Source of the DNA: Blastobasis lacticolella
Lineage: Eukaryota > Arthropoda > Insecta > Lepidoptera > Blastobasidae
Direction: 5' to 3'
DNA: 64,000 bases
NCBI GenBank assembly: GCA_905147135.1
Contig: LR990067.1
Span: forward strand, 8,246,001-8,310,000
Each line of letters starts with the position of its first letter. The stretch's first letter is position 1. The notes under the pieces are model-generated. The model saw only the letters and a program-made list of their open reading frames with translations. It made no database searches and had not been told where the DNA came from. The translations under genes were made by a program, and so were the position numbers. Positions 1 through 11,219 of the stretch are shown in pieces.

Positions 1-165
1 GTTATGGGAGCCGATTGGCACCACGTGACGGTATATCTATTTATCTGTATTACTAAAGTGACAAAATAAATATAGTAAAATAAATAAATATGCTTTGACA
101 ATTCACACAGCGTCATGTAGACCCAAAGTAAGCAAAGCTTGTGTTATGGGTGCTAGATAACTGAT
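1..165. repeat. Left arm of an inverted duplication: SINE-5S tail (+) plus SINE-B tail (-)
   Basis: Positions about 10-60 match the tail of SINE-5S (TTGGCACC then GTGACGGTATATC); about 60-165 is a SINE-B 3' end on the minus strand. The whole segment is the inverse of 1018-1152. The window edge cuts the left end. Confidence 0.65.
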
Positions 166-185
166 AACCTACTGACTGAGAAACA

Positions 186-452
186 TATTTACTCAGTGGT
201 GTACATTAGTTGAATTCTAACCGATGCTCTTACGGTGAGGGAAAACATCGTGATGAAACCTGCAAATTCAAGAAACTTAATTTGTAACTATGATCCAATT
301 TGGTCAGGTTCCCCAGGTAGCAGGGTCACCGAGATCAGATGGTAGTCGCTCCACTGTAATTACCTGATCGCCAAATCCTGGATCATTGTCAAGGCGGACC
401 TCGGGCCCTCGTCCTCGAGAGCACAACCGGAACATTTACGCTAAGATGATTA
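186..452 (+). repeat. SINE-A, 5'-truncated
   Basis: Lacks the tRNA-like head but carries the body (GTACATTAGTTGAATTCTAA, ACGGTGAGGGAAAACATCGT) and the end GCTAAGATGAT. The family is repeated more than 20 times here. Confidence 0.75.
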
Positions 453-840
453 TTTTTACTAGCTGAGAAACAAAAGTTACTCTTGACAAAATGGCTGAAA
501 CCCGTTCCCTGAAACCTACTCCCATCAAGGATACAATAACTCGAGTCTGTATCCAACGAGCTCTGTCCGATTCGCCCACGCGTGATCTGTTCTAGGCGCA
601 AGCGTGGTTCGCGCAAACAGCCTTGGAAATGGATCTGGCTGTTTCTTGTTTGTGTGCCCGATTCTGAGAAATACAATCTAGATATATTACGATGAACAAG
701 CTTTTGCCTAGAGTCATTTTGGGTCGGTTCGTCGACATAGTAGGTAAGTAAGTTAGCTTTTGCGACTACGTCCGCGTGGATCAGCTGCCCGATCGACTCG
801 AATTGAACGTCGCCATCTTTAAACAATAGGGGATTTTCAC
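453..840. other. Unassigned stretch between SINE-A and SINE-B
   Basis: A minus-strand frame is open across most of this and into both SINEs (883 down to 389), but its two ends are SINE sequence and I recognise no domain in the middle. Treated as not a gene. Confidence 0.4.
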
Positions 841-1095
841 CGACGACCTGAGTGGTTGAACTGGGTAACATTCCGGTCGCCACGCAGAGGTCCCGGGTTC
901 GATTCTCGGCCGAGCAGAAATTGAAACGATGAATTTTAGTTACTGTTACTGGTCTGAGCGTTATATCTATAATAAGTATGTATTTAATAGTACTTATATA
1001 AGTAGTTTATCAGTTTTCTAGCACTCATAACACAAGCTTTACTTACTTTGGGTCTAGATGATGCTGTGTGAATTGTCAAAGCATGTTTATTTGTT
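841..1095 (+). repeat. SINE-B
   Basis: Starts CGACGACCTGAGTGGTT, has box B GGTTCGATTC, then GAGCAGAAATTGAAA, and ends at GTGTGAATTGTCAAAGCATG plus a T-rich tail. Confidence 0.8.
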
Positions 1096-1345
1096 TTGCC
1101 ACCTTAGTAATTCAGATAAATAGATATACCGTCACGGGGTGCCATCGGAAGACCTAGGCCCACCTCGCTTCGCCAACGATATTAGGAGGAACACCTAACG
1201 AGTGGCGAGTTAATCGCGGTGCTGAAGTTCGACCAGCCTTAAACTACGAAACGGTCACCCATCCAGTTCCCGGTTTACGAGAGTTGCTTAACCATAATTA
1301 TCGGTCTCGCAAGCGCACTGCCACTAGACCTACCGCTACTTCAGT
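1096..1345 (-). repeat. SINE-5S (5S rRNA-derived SINE)
   Basis: The reverse complement of 1253-1292 reads GGTTAAGCAACTCTC...GGAACTGGATGGGTGACC, the 5S rRNA internal promoter region (boxes A to C). The tail has the same GTGACGGTATATC sequence as the first bases of the window. Confidence 0.7.
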
Positions 1346-1618
1346 ATAAAAAACGACAACAAACATGGCCGCCGCGGGTGGCCCACCACAAAGATTTCGA
1401 TGCAGCGATACAATCTCATTTCAATTTCGGCAGATTAGCCGCACAGACAGGCATTATGATTATATACGTAGATAATGAACAAAGGTTGCGCTCGAAGGTT
1501 GCCTTTTGGCAATATTTTGTGTCGTAGTTGGATAACAATTGCTAATTATAATTCAGCTAATCAATGCAAAGCATTTTTTTTATTTGAAACCTCATTTAAT
1601 CGAAATTAATCCTAGCTC
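1346..1618. other. No recognised feature
   Basis: AT-rich DNA with a short GC-rich patch (ATGGCCGCCGCGGGTGGCCC near 1364); no supported gene or repeat. Confidence 0.4.
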
Positions 1619-1910
1619 TCATCATCATCATATCAGCCGAAAGACACCCACTGCTGGGCATAGGCCTCCCCCAGAGATCTTTACAAAGGCCGGTCCTGTG
1701 CCTTCCGCATCCAGCTGAACCTAAGGATTCCAGGATTTAATTCTAAGGATTGCCAGGCTAAACTGGCAGTGGGCAGGGCACATAGCTCGAAGAACAGATG
1801 GCCGATGGGGCAGTAAAGTTCTCGAGTGGCGACCACGTACCGGAAGACGCAGCGTGGGCAGCGTGGGCAGGCCTCCCACAAGGAGGACCGACGACCTGGT
1901 ATAGATCGCA
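1619..1910. repeat. Two LINE-D fragments in opposite orientation
   Basis: 1619-1725 is the terminal part on the minus strand (encodes WMRKAQDRPL, then CCTATGCCCAGCAGTGGG and a GATGAT tail). 1754-1905 is the preceding part on the plus strand (encodes GHIARRTDG-like, then GRRSVGR and DDLV). Together they are the end of one RTE-like reading frame, with one piece inverted. Confidence 0.7.
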
Positions 1911-2440
1911 GGTATCCTAGCTCTATCAAAATCGAGACGGCTAGGATATTTCAATATCTATTTCAGTAGACTTAGTAGAGGGTGTTTGCTGTGCATCTTT
2001 GACCTGCGATATCTCGCAAGGTATACCGCTTTGGGCATTTTTGAACATAAAGTGATTAATAGATAGTAAAGTTTGCTATCGATTGACATAATTTTTATGA
2101 GTGGCCGCAAAATCGTACTCAAACAGCTCCTAATTAGAACCGCCTATGAAAAATCATTGTCTGGCGTAAAGCGCTCGTATAGAAGAAATTAATTACACAG
2201 AGGATATCATTGTCGTACCGGCCATCAAAAACCAACCTAATTAAATCGATTAAGTATTTATGAAGTTACAGACTGATTTGTAACGCCCGAAAGGTTAGAA
2301 AATTATTGGGTGGGCGAAGTTTTATGCCGGCGAGTGTATTTGTTATTCACGGTCTCACTGATAATGTATGAGATTGAGCGCGTTGATGTCTTTTGTATAG
2401 ATTAGTTATAAATATAAGATTGGAAAAACCTGCCGTTTAC
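1911..2440. other. No recognised feature
   Basis: AT-rich, no supported gene or repeat. Confidence 0.4.
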
Positions 2441-2551
2441 CAGCCTACGGATACTCTAGATCTTTTGCTTCGAAAACATTAGTCGCCTTGTACGACACCC
2501 ACGAGTGTAAGGGGTTAGTGCTATTCTACTCTGCCGGACACAACACGGCCA
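2441..2551 (-). repeat. Rep-C 5' fragment
   Basis: Reverse complement begins GGCCGTGTTGTGTCCGGCAG, then GGTGTCGTACAAGGCGACTA and the GGCTG/AGAGT region; truncated before the 3' half. Confidence 0.7.
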
Positions 2552-2902
2552 GTAAATCCATGTAAATACCTAATTTTCATAACCAAACAAGATAAGTCAA
2601 TCTGGAGAGATTCTAGGTAGGCACAATGCCTAATAAACAGCAATAAAACATACACAACTGAACCATCAAGCTATCTGTCTACCTCACATCTGTCTAGCCC
2701 TAACGGGACCGCACAACCACACATACACACAGACCCAGTGGAAGCATACACGCGTAACTGAACTTGGACTTGAACAGTTGCGCAAGGCGTACGTTACGAA
2801 TGTACGTATAACGCAAGAGCATAGGAGCATGACTACACTGAGCATGGCTTGCACGAAATTCTATAACACTTTTAAGAGTGACGTTTAACGTCATTCTACA
2901 CG

Positions 2903-2946
2903 AAAAAAATATGCTTGGACAAATTCACACAGCGCCAAAGTAAGCC
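2903..2946 (-). repeat. SINE-B 3' scrap
   Basis: AATATGCTTGGACAAATTCA followed by CACAGCGCC and AAAGTAAGC, the tail of SINE-B. Confidence 0.6.
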
Positions 2947-3028
2947 AATTTCCTTTTAAACAATTCCAGACGTCGAAGAATTAAAAAAAAAAAAATTTTT
3001 TTTCTTCCTATTTAATGTATGGTATGGT

Positions 3029-3292
3029 ATGCCGTATGGTATCCGGCAGAGTAGAATAGCACCAACCCCTTACACTCTTGGGTGTCGTACAAGGCGACTA
3101 ATGTTTTCGAAGCAAAAGATCAAGAGTCTCCGTAGTTTGGAAAATGGGCAGCAGCGTTTTCCATTATTATATTTAAACACTGCGATCTCCAATCCGCCTG
3201 CCAAGCGTGGAGATTAAGGCAATAACCTCCCCTTTCGTGGGAGAGGCCCTAAGTCCTGCAGTGGACTGTTATGGGCTGCGATGATGATGATT
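3029..3292 (+). repeat. Rep-C, near full length
   Basis: From GCCGTATGGTATCCGGCAG to GGGCTGCGATGATGATGA. Includes the conserved ACCCCTTACACTC, GTCGTACAAGGCGACTAATG and CCTGCAGTGGACTGTTATGG blocks. Confidence 0.8.
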
Positions 3293-3671
3293 GGTTATTA
3301 TATACTACTACTATTTAATGTGTTATTACAAACGAAATGGCATCGAAATCGGTCTATCCGTTTGGGACCTACACTGCCAGAGACATACACACAGATACGC
3401 ACGTCAAACTTTATAAACATGCCTCTTGCGCCGGGTCTTAAAAATGATAGGTAATATTGTGCACGTCCTATCGGCGTCTCATGATCACATCACGCTTCCG
3501 AAGGCCTGCTGGAAGAGATTTCTTTTAGAAATAAGTAGCGCCTGTTGTGCCATTTATTACTTTGCCTGTTATTGGCTATGTATTTCTTGTGCACAATAAA
3601 CTGTAGTAACTGTAAATAAAATAAAGGAATGAATGAAGATTGTATGAAAGGGAACACTATGCAACACTGCT
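3293..3671. other. No recognised feature
   Basis: AT-rich single-copy-looking DNA; a short AATAAAATAAAGGAATGAATG tract near 3620 is the only low-complexity patch. Confidence 0.35.
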
Positions 3672-3925
3672 TGGTCATCTTGGCGTTAATCCCGATTGTG
3701 TCTACGCGCGAGAGAGTTCAGGGTCCTCCTGGATTATGATCCAGGCTTTGGCAGCTCAGGTAATTACAGTGGAGCAACTGTCATTTGACCTCCGTAACTC
3801 TGTTTTTTTTTCAGTCAAAACTCAGTCGCCCGAGTGCGCAGGTTTCATCACGACGTTTTCCCTCACCGTAAGAGCATCGGTTAGTGTTCAACTAATGTAC
3901 ATAACTCAGAAGGGAGTCATTGCTA
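3672..3925 (-). repeat. SINE-A, head-truncated
   Basis: Reverse orientation from ATCATCTTGGCGTTAA to GGAGTCATTG; the middle is degraded (TTTTTTTTTCAG run at 3803). Confidence 0.75.
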
Positions 3926-4742
3926 CAATTATACACTAGCTTAAGACGACCAATTTCAATGCCATGCTAATGAAATAGGACCACATTGCGACAACGGCAT
4001 GTAGGTCACATTATTAGCCAAACTTTTTTTATTTAGCAGGCGTACTATACTATAATGATGTCTGAGTGAATATATCACGTCGCTTAAGTTGCTAATCTTT
4101 CTTTTTTATGGGCTCTATTAATGAAGGAGTCATGATGGGTGTGCAGAGATTATGTTTGTAAATGTGTTTTGTAACGTTGGTACAGATGGCGGCGCCTCAA
4201 CCAGCCCTGTTTAGATTTTGGACCGTCTTCGGTTTGTACGCGCATCTATAGTGAAGTTAGCTCATTTTATACTGGTGGTGGGTGGGTTACGTTAATGTGC
4301 TGCCTTCTGTACATCTAATCTAGCCATTCTGAGTCGCCGACATGACAAATATTGAGACGTTTAGACTAATTTTAACGGTGTTCTTATACTCTGACATTCT
4401 TAATTTAATTTGAAATATGATATTTATAAAATAGGTACCTTGGACATTTTATATTAGTTTTTTTATCAAACTAGTCATTGTAAATGTAGATGATATCTTT
4501 GTGCATTTATGTGCTTTTAATCTAATAATTGTATATCTAATTTTCAAAGATGTAAATTATTTTTATTTTCAAAGGTAAATAAAATAAACTAGACTAATAT
4601 CATCTCATAATAAAATAAACTAGACTAATATATATCATCACTTATCTTTACGTACCAATGATATTACAATATTTTTCACTTAGGTATACATTTGTCCATA
4701 TCTTATCTAACGTCAAAATTAATACTTAATATCGAATATATT
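3926..4742. other. AT-rich stretch with a short direct duplication
   Basis: No gene seen. AATAAAATAAACTAGACTAA is repeated in tandem at about 4577-4632. Confidence 0.5.
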
Positions 4743-4885
4743 GAGGAGCGTCGGAGGCCTAGTGGTTAAGAGGCCCGACTCGTGCCCCGAGGTACCGGGT
4801 TCGAATCCGCCGTATACTACTGACTCTTTACTGAGTTACGTACATTAGTTGAACGCTAACCGAACCTTGTCGCTTGAAGTCGCGT
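4743..4885 (+). repeat. SINE-A tRNA-like head
   Basis: GAGCGTCGGAGGCCTAGTGG (box A-like) and GGTTCGAATCC (box B) with the start of the body, then degenerate. An RNA polymerase III head without its 3' half. Confidence 0.7.
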
Positions 4886-5687
4886 ACAAAAACTAGTCAC
4901 TCTATATTCGTATTCAAATAATATGATAATGACCTTTATAAACATGTCCTGTCAGCGTAAGACCGGATTTCAATATAACCTTTCACACCCACTTTCTTTA
5001 TATATACTTGTCTAGAATACAAGTACTCGCATACGGAACTGTCGACTCATATTTTACTATTTTAATTTACCATACTCCCTCACCTTTACAAGCAACGTAA
5101 TAAGGTCGAAAATCGCCCGCAACGACCGCAAAACAAACACCAATTATTGCAATTAAACATGACATAAAGATACAAACATAATATTACCAACAGATAAACC
5201 TACTCAAATATTCTGTCCGACCTTATCATCTACGACATAAGGGTCGTTTTACAGTGTCATAGGCGGTAGCAAGATCTGTAGTAAGAGCAAGTTGTAGTAA
5301 AAAAGGCGGTGTGGTTTTGTCAGGGTCGAGTTATATCGACTTATATCATTGGAGTCGCGACCGTGGCTTGTGGAATGCGGTGAAAGAGTCACACAGTCAC
5401 GGGCGGAGCGGGAGCGGGAGCGTAAGCTGAATGGTATAGAACGGTATAGAATGGTACGGTATGGTACAGAATGGTATAGAAAAAAAAAACAAGATATAAA
5501 ATAATTGCCTGAAGATGAATAATTCGAAACCGGTTGCAATTTAATAAAATTGTATAATAAAGTGGAACTAGTGTACAAAAAGTGATTTAATTCATAATAA
5601 TGGAGTTCCATCATGAAGTGACAACACAGAGTGTTAAATATTTTGACTGGTATAGGTTTACACTTTACACTACATAAACATCAACAT
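4886..5687. repeat. AT-rich stretch with a GAATGGTATA simple repeat
   Basis: Mostly unique. 5400-5425 is GGGAGC-rich and 5427-5482 is a degenerate tandem repeat of about 10 bp (GAATGGTATA). No gene supported. Confidence 0.5.
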
Positions 5688-5830
5688 CATGACGTTAATG
5701 TCTCGGTTGTGCCCGGGGTCCGACTTGACCATGATTACAGTGGAGCGACTGCGATCTGACCTCCGTGACCCTGCTGCCAGGGAAACGTGACCAGATTGGA
5801 TCATGGTCACACGTTCAGTCTAAAGAATGT
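5688..5830 (-). repeat. SINE-A fragment
   Basis: GACGTTAATGTCTCGGTTGT through GGATCATGGTCACACG, with an internal deletion. Confidence 0.65.
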
Positions 5831-6689
5831 GCTGAGGAGGACCCACTTACGCTGGATGCCTACGAACAATGCCACTGGGAACACAATAATTGTCTCAGTG
5901 TTTTGTGTACCGATTTTTTAAAAGTTATTATTGCAATATAGTAGTGTTGTGGCGTTCATGTGTAATAAATGTTCCTTTCTTTCTTTCTGTCCAAACTAAA
6001 ATATCACAGCTTAACTTATCTGTTCAGTAGGCGGCGGCGCTAGTTAGGACCCATCTACTAGAATTGTAACAAGTGCATAACCTGTGTACCACGAATAAAT
6101 AAATTGAATTGAATTGAAGGCTAGTCGAATCGAATGCCATTTATTACATGGCGTATTTAGTTCTGATTTTATCTATTGCAATAAGAGAACAGTTGATGGG
6201 ACTGCACAGCTAGCACAACTGTACTCGCGACACGTCGCGGCGCGATGTGTTTTGTTATCTCAATACTAAGATGAAAGATATAGCAGTATCTAATGGACAA
6301 ACTGTTGAGACTCACAAATATAATTTGTTATGCCTAAATGTACCTAAACAATTAAGTTATTCTATTCTATGTCTCGCTTATCACCTTGTACTACCCTTGT
6401 ACCCATTTAAATAAGTATTGTGCTACCCTTGACCTACAGTCTAAAAGCTCAATCCCGCTACCGCCTCCACTGCCTCCCATCACAGTGACCCAACCCTGCG
6501 GTCGCACAGAGAGTGAATGGCCGTTGCAACTGTAGCATTGCGTCGCCACATCTAGATCTACCCGATAGCCTAAACTTAGACAACAATGGTCAGCTTACGA
6601 TTGTGATCTCATAGTAGGCTGTATGCTGTATGCATCCTTTGTTGTTTTAGGAGCTTTTGTCTGTGTTGCTTAAACTTTACCTCATTGTA
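5831..6689. other. No gene; trace of a MITE
   Basis: Mostly unique AT-rich DNA. About 6210-6290 (CTAGCACAACTGTACTCGCG and CTCAATACTAAGATGAAAGA) resembles the MITE at 51255-51415. Confidence 0.45.
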
Positions 6690-6995
6690 ATGCAGCCGGC
6701 GCGTGAGCGAGAGGGACCGGGTTCGATTCCATGTACCAATGACTCTTTTCTGAGTTAAGTACATTAGTTGAATTCTAACCGATGCTCTTACGGCGAGGGA
6801 AAACATCGTGATGAAACCGGCACATTCAGGCGTCTGGTGTGTAACCACGATCCAATCTGTAGCAGGATCGCGGAGGTTAGATGGTAGTCGCTCCGCTGAA
6901 TTACCTGATCGCCAGACCCTGGATCATGGTCAAGGCGGACCCCGGGCCCTAGTGCTCGAGAGCACAACCGGGAATTGACGTTAATGGCCAAGATG
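6690..6995 (+). repeat. SINE-A
   Basis: Partial head (GAGAGGGACCGGGTTCGATT), full body and an end GGCCAAGATG. Confidence 0.75.
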
Positions 6996-7104
6996 TTTTT
7001 TTTTATTAAATGCAGCCGGCATACAATTATAATAATCGGGAGTACGGATCATGTCATCTTGCTCGCTCTTAACCTCAATTCTGCATGAAAGTGCAGGGCA
7101 GCAT

Positions 7105-7273
7105 CATTGGCGTATCTAGGGCTATTTTCCAGGGGGGGCCTGGCCCCTGAGGTGGCCGATGAAGTCGAGTCAATCGCCAAAGTACAGCCAGTGAGCACCC
7201 CATTCTGGGGTGGGGACCAGACCATTATGGGGTGGGCACGGTCCACCCGGCCCCCCCTCTTCCTACGCCTATA
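7105..7273. mobile_element. hAT-type MITE, 169 bp, with 8-bp target duplication
   Basis: Starts CATTGGCGTATC, ends TACGCCTATA (imperfect terminal inverted repeat), flanked on both sides by GGCAGCAT (7097-7104 and 7274-7281). An 8-bp duplication is diagnostic of the hAT superfamily. A second copy lies at 41538-41703. No coding capacity. Confidence 0.85.
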
Positions 7274-7284
7274 GGCAGCATGAT

Positions 7285-7440
7285 TTGTACACCTACCCTA
7301 CATCTACCCTACACCCACCTTACCGCTTGAATCACTCTATCTATAGTTGTAAACAGCGTTAAAATCAGTTGCGTAGTTTAAAAAAATTTAAGCGTATATA
7401 TATACAGACGGCGGGAAGAGACTTTGTTTTATACTTTGTA
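7285..7440 (+). repeat. Dispersed repeat with CCTAC block
   Basis: CCTACCCTACATCTACCCTA, then CGTATATATATACAGACGGC and GGGAAGAGACTTTGTTTTAT. Related copies on the minus strand at 29262-29400 and 53260-53440; possibly a Helitron-derived family. Confidence 0.5.
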
Positions 7441-7544
7441 AGGAAGAGCAAACCCATTACTGAAAAAACGGTCACGATAATAAAAAGTTTTGAAACGCTA
7501 ATTAATTACACTTGACTCAATAGCGGTAGGCAGTGCTTTGGTGA

Positions 7545-7815
7545 CCACTTCATTTTATTAATTTATTTCCTGTGGCACTTTTGTCCGTGCTTCACTAGGG
7601 GGCCCACTGAAAACCAGCGTCACGGCAACTGTCGTGGCATAATGCTGAGTGTGGCCCCATTGCACTCTACACATGGCACAAGTAACGAGATTAGGGTATC
7701 TTTTTTTTTTCTTGTTTTGTTTATGTCTCTGTTTCATTATATTCTTTTAATTTCATTTTAAGAATTTTGTGCTGTGTGTTTGAATGTAATAAATGTGTTT
7801 TAATTTACTTACTTT
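7545..7815 (+). repeat. Dispersed repeat, first of two copies
   Basis: TTGTCCGTGCTTCACT, GCCCACTGAAAACCAGCG and AATGCTGAGTGTGG match the order at 49635-49945 (CGTCCGTACCTCACTC, CCCACTGAAACCCAGCG, AATGCTGAGTGAGG). Both end in GTGTTT/AATAAAT-rich tails like a LINE 3' UTR. Confidence 0.55.
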
Positions 7816-8124
7816 ACTTTACTTACCATGGACCGTCTGTCCATGTGCCTAAATGGACAAACACTCGCAAGTAGACCTTGGTGCTAGATTACCACAGAAA
7901 ACTCGACCAAACTCGCAGGCGGAAGCTAGCGTTTCAGAACAAGGAAAAGTAACGTTACTAATTATAACAGACAGGGAAATTCGATATCACAAGGATATGC
8001 TACAGTTCGACAACCTTATGGCAACAATCACTCTCTCAAAGTTATTCTGATTTAAGGCTCTGAATTCGCAACTCACTCGGGCACAGACAGCTGAACGGAT
8101 ACGCATAAAACTCACATACCTGTT

Positions 8125-8355
8125 TACGACCTGAGTGGTTCAGTGGTCAAGGCCGGTCTGTCACGCAAGAGGGCCCGGATTCGATTCCCGGCCGGGAAGA
8201 AATTGAAATGATGAATTTTAATTTCTGTTACGGGTCTGGGTGTTCTATGTATAATAAGTATGTATTTAAAAGTATATAAGTAGTTAATCAGTTATCTAGC
8301 ACCCATAACACAAGCTTTGCTTACTTTGGGGCTAGATGGCGCTGTGTGAATTTGT
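8125..8355 (+). repeat. SINE-B, near full length
   Basis: From ACGACCTGAGTGGTTCAG to GGCGCTGTGTGAATTTG; box B is GATTCGATTCC. Confidence 0.8.
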
Positions 8356-8449
8356 AGTATATTGTATCTTAGAGGCAGTTAAGGTTACGTATGTTACCAC
8401 TAGTAAATTAGGTATAAGTAACTAGTGGATGTGGCGCGACATAGTTCAC

Positions 8450-8530
8450 GTAGCGTCCTACCCCTACCCGTACATTACCCTACACTTACTCCTACCCTAC
8501 CCTACTCTACACCTACTTTACCCCTACATA
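8450..8530. repeat. CCTAC-type minisatellite
   Basis: Degenerate run of CCTACCC/CCTACACTT units; complement of the GTGTAGGGTAG array inside the Helitron at 11626-11795. Confidence 0.6.
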
Positions 8531-8758
8531 CTTATTTCTGAGGGTATAACATCTCAAACTTGACATTTTCTCCAGCCAAGAAACTGTATTAAAACGTCAC
8601 TTAAAATTAATCTTCGACAATATACGACTCGATAGTTGAGAAATTATTTTTTGGCTTCAATAGACATTTTAATGTGGAGAATGTGGAGAATTATTAATGG
8701 AGATATGTGTCTAGAAAAAATGTCGAATTTATAATTTGTTTGATGATATTAGTTATTT

Positions 8759-8927
8759 CACATTTTAAGGGTATGTTTCGGGTTTCCTATCGCGTACCTT
8801 GTTAACGAGTAGCCCGATATTTCGACACAGTTGCATGCATCATGGCCACGGGACGACAGTCGTCATGATCGGGCTACTCGTCAACAAAGGTACGCGGTAG
8901 GAAACCCGGAACAACCCTTAAAATGTG
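8759..8927. mobile_element. Foldback MITE, 169 bp
   Basis: Arms 8759-8820 and 8866-8927 are near-perfect inverse copies (CACATTTTAAGGG, CGGGTTTCCTA, AACGAGTAGCCCGAT and their complements) around a 45-bp loop containing TTTCGACACAGTTGCATGCA. Confidence 0.75.
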
Positions 8928-9159
8928 TGATAACAACCGCGATAGTTTAAAACATTATGTCAGTCGTTATTTGTCGTCTACAAAACCTTATTACAATAGA
9001 CACGTACGTTCAGAACTAGCATACCATACCACACGAAAGCTCCTAAAGGCCAGATTACCCGTTCCTACCACGGCCACCACGACCTTTTACCAGCCACTCA
9101 TTATACCTCCTTGTCGGCTGATTGCTTACAAATAATTGCAGTTCTCATTCACTGTTGGC

Positions 9160-9555
9160 AACATGGTTTGGCGGCGGAAAACAGCACATAAAGTTTCCAC
9201 GCCAACGAAATGAAAATGCTGCGGTGGATGTGCGGAGTGACGTGACTCGATCGAGTACGTAACGAGTACATCCGTGACAGCCTCGGCGTGAGGGATATCG
9301 TGGATAAGATCGAGGAGACTCGCCTGCGCTGGTTTGATCACGTGTTGCATACCCCCAGGGATACGTTGGAAATAGGTGCCTGAACCTGCCGGTATCAGGA
9401 AAGAGGCCCCGTGGGCGAGCAAAATGCGCTAGATTGGCATCGCTGAGTCGGATGCGAAAGCCAACGGCTTACGACGCGAGGATGGCGAAGATTGGGCGAA
9501 GTGGAGAAGTATGAGTAGGAAAGCGGACCCTGGCAGAGGTCGGGATAAGCGCTAG
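9160..9555 (+). pseudogene. LINE (RTE/BovB-like) C-terminal coding fragment
   Basis: In shifting frames the plus strand encodes EMKMLRWMCGVT, VRNEYIRDSLGVRDI, KIEETRLRWF, then RGRAKMRWID, WAKWRSMSRKADP. This order is typical of the C-terminal part of RTE-group endonuclease/reverse-transcriptase proteins after the polymerase. Several frameshifts. Confidence 0.7.
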
Positions 9556-9640
9556 GACGATGATGAGGAAAGCAGCACAAAACCGGCCTTTATGGAGATA
9601 TCTGGGGGGTCTTCCGGCTGATATGATGATGATGATAGTT
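9556..9640 (+). repeat. LINE-D 3' end
   Basis: GCAGCACAAAACCGGCCTTT, then GGAGATATCTGGGGGGTCTT and a GATGATGATGAT tail. Confidence 0.6.
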
Positions 9641-9649
9641 ATATCGCCG

Positions 9650-9793
9650 TGCGATATCCAGCATAGTAGAATTGCTCCAACCATTCGGCTGGGTGTCGTA
9701 AAACGCGAGTAATCATCAGAATATGGGTAGCAGCGTTGAAACGTATGATTTTTTTAAATAACTGCTATCTCCAACCCGCCTGCCAAGCCCTCC
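9650..9793 (+). repeat. Rep-C fragment with deletions
   Basis: TATCCAGCATAGTAGAATTG through CCAACCCGCCTGCCAAG; lacks the last third. Confidence 0.6.
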
Positions 9794-9924
9794 ACCTCCT
9801 GACTTTGTCTGAGATATGTATGTAAAATAAACAAAAAATGGTGAGCGTATAATATTTGGACGAACTTCATATTTAAACCGCTATTATTTCTTTCTTTCTT
9901 TTTCTAAACTATTGGGGGAAAGCC

Positions 9925-10125
9925 TGGAGAGGTGTTACAGCCTCCGGACTCCAGGTACTCACTGCAATCTGGTAATCGCAGCGTAGGACGACCCTCCACT
10001 ACGAGGACGGAGAATCTCGTAAAGGTCGCAGGGAGCTGATGGAAGCAAGAGGCGCAGAGCCTGTGTAGGGTGAAGCCTACGTTCAGTAGTGGACGTCCCA
10101 CCGCCGCGATGACGACTACAAGATT
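9925..10125 (+). repeat. LINE-D coding-end fragment
   Basis: Encodes NRSVGRPSTTRTENLVKVAG followed by a W-x-x-EAQ segment, the RTE-like C-terminus. Confidence 0.6.
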
Positions 10126-10414
10126 CCCACAAAGCAATAACAATAAAAAACACTTATCGATATCTCGATATCTACCTCCATTCACGAATACGCCAACTTT
10201 TTGCGGCGTCAAAACGCTCTACCGCTTCCCAGACTTGTGGGCGATCGTGACCAATTATAGAATTAAACATTAGACAATGCGTTGTTTAACTGTTTAAACA
10301 ATTTAAACAACACGCGAAATACGGTGATCGTGCGCAAAAAAAGATATGTCAGGACCGCGGACGGTTCAAGGGTGTTTTGGTTGGTGCTAGATGTATTTCT
10401 ATATCCTAATATTA

Positions 10415-10783
10415 ATAATTGTTTTGCATTCATGCGTAAGGCTAAGCAATGGAACGCGTTGCCTGCGAGTGTGTTCCCTGATCATTATAATCTGGACGCC
10501 TTCAAAGCTACAGTGAATACGCTGTACGGCAAAGGAATGGAACGCGTTGCCTGCGAGTGTGTTCCCTGATCATTATAATCTGGACGCCTTCAAAGCTCTA
10601 GTGAATACGCTGTCCGGCAAAGGAATGGAACGCGTTGCCTGCGAGTGTGTTCTCTGATCATTATAATCTGGACGCCTTCAAAGCTACAGTGAATATGCTG
10701 TACGGCTAAGGAATGGAACGCGTTGCCTGCGAGTGTGTTCCCTGATCATTATAATCTGGACGCCTTCAAAGCTCTAGTGAATA
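10415..10783 (+). repeat. 88-bp tandem array of a LINE-F 3' end, left part
   Basis: GGAACGCG recurs at 10451, 10539, 10627 and 10715, exactly 88 bp apart. Units carry the LINE-F coding end ([20 protein letters not shown]). Alternate units differ (GCTACAGTGAATA versus GCTCTAGTGAATA), so the true period is a 176-bp dimer. The array resumes at 13676. Confidence 0.9.
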
Positions 10784-10792
10784 CCGTTTAAG

Positions 10793-10985
10793 TTCAGAAT
10801 GTCCAATTCCCAAAATGTCCAACGGTTTCAAAATGTCCAATTCCCATAATGTCCAATTCCCGAAATGTCCAATTCTCATAATGTCCAATTCCCAAAATGT
10901 CCAATTCCCATAATGTCCAATTCCTGAAATGTCCAATTCCCGAAATGTTCAATTCCCACAAAGTCCAATTCTCAAAATGTCAAAT
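10793..10985. repeat. 16-bp minisatellite of the left foldback arm
   Basis: About 12 units of AATGTCCAATTCCCRA. The mirrored array is at 12283-12309 plus 13489-13665, in the opposite orientation. Confidence 0.9.
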
Positions 10986-11219
10986 TTTTTAAGATTTTTG
11001 TTCATCATTAATACGGCCTCGTATCCTTTTACAATATAATAATCACACCAACAGCCCATAACAGTTCAATACTTGACTTGATCCTCCTTCTCATTAGTAA
11101 AGTGTTGTTACCACAATCTTCACGCTTGAATTTCCGGAAGTTGAACTCTTCTATATCGAAACTATTGTTATAGAAGAGCGGAGCTATCTAACACACGCAT
11201 TAAGCTTAAAATAAGTATA

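Noticed and set aside
389..883. 164-codon minus-strand open frame near the window start
   Set aside because: Both ends fall in SINE-A and SINE-B sequence and the middle matches no domain I know; frame openness is likely chance.
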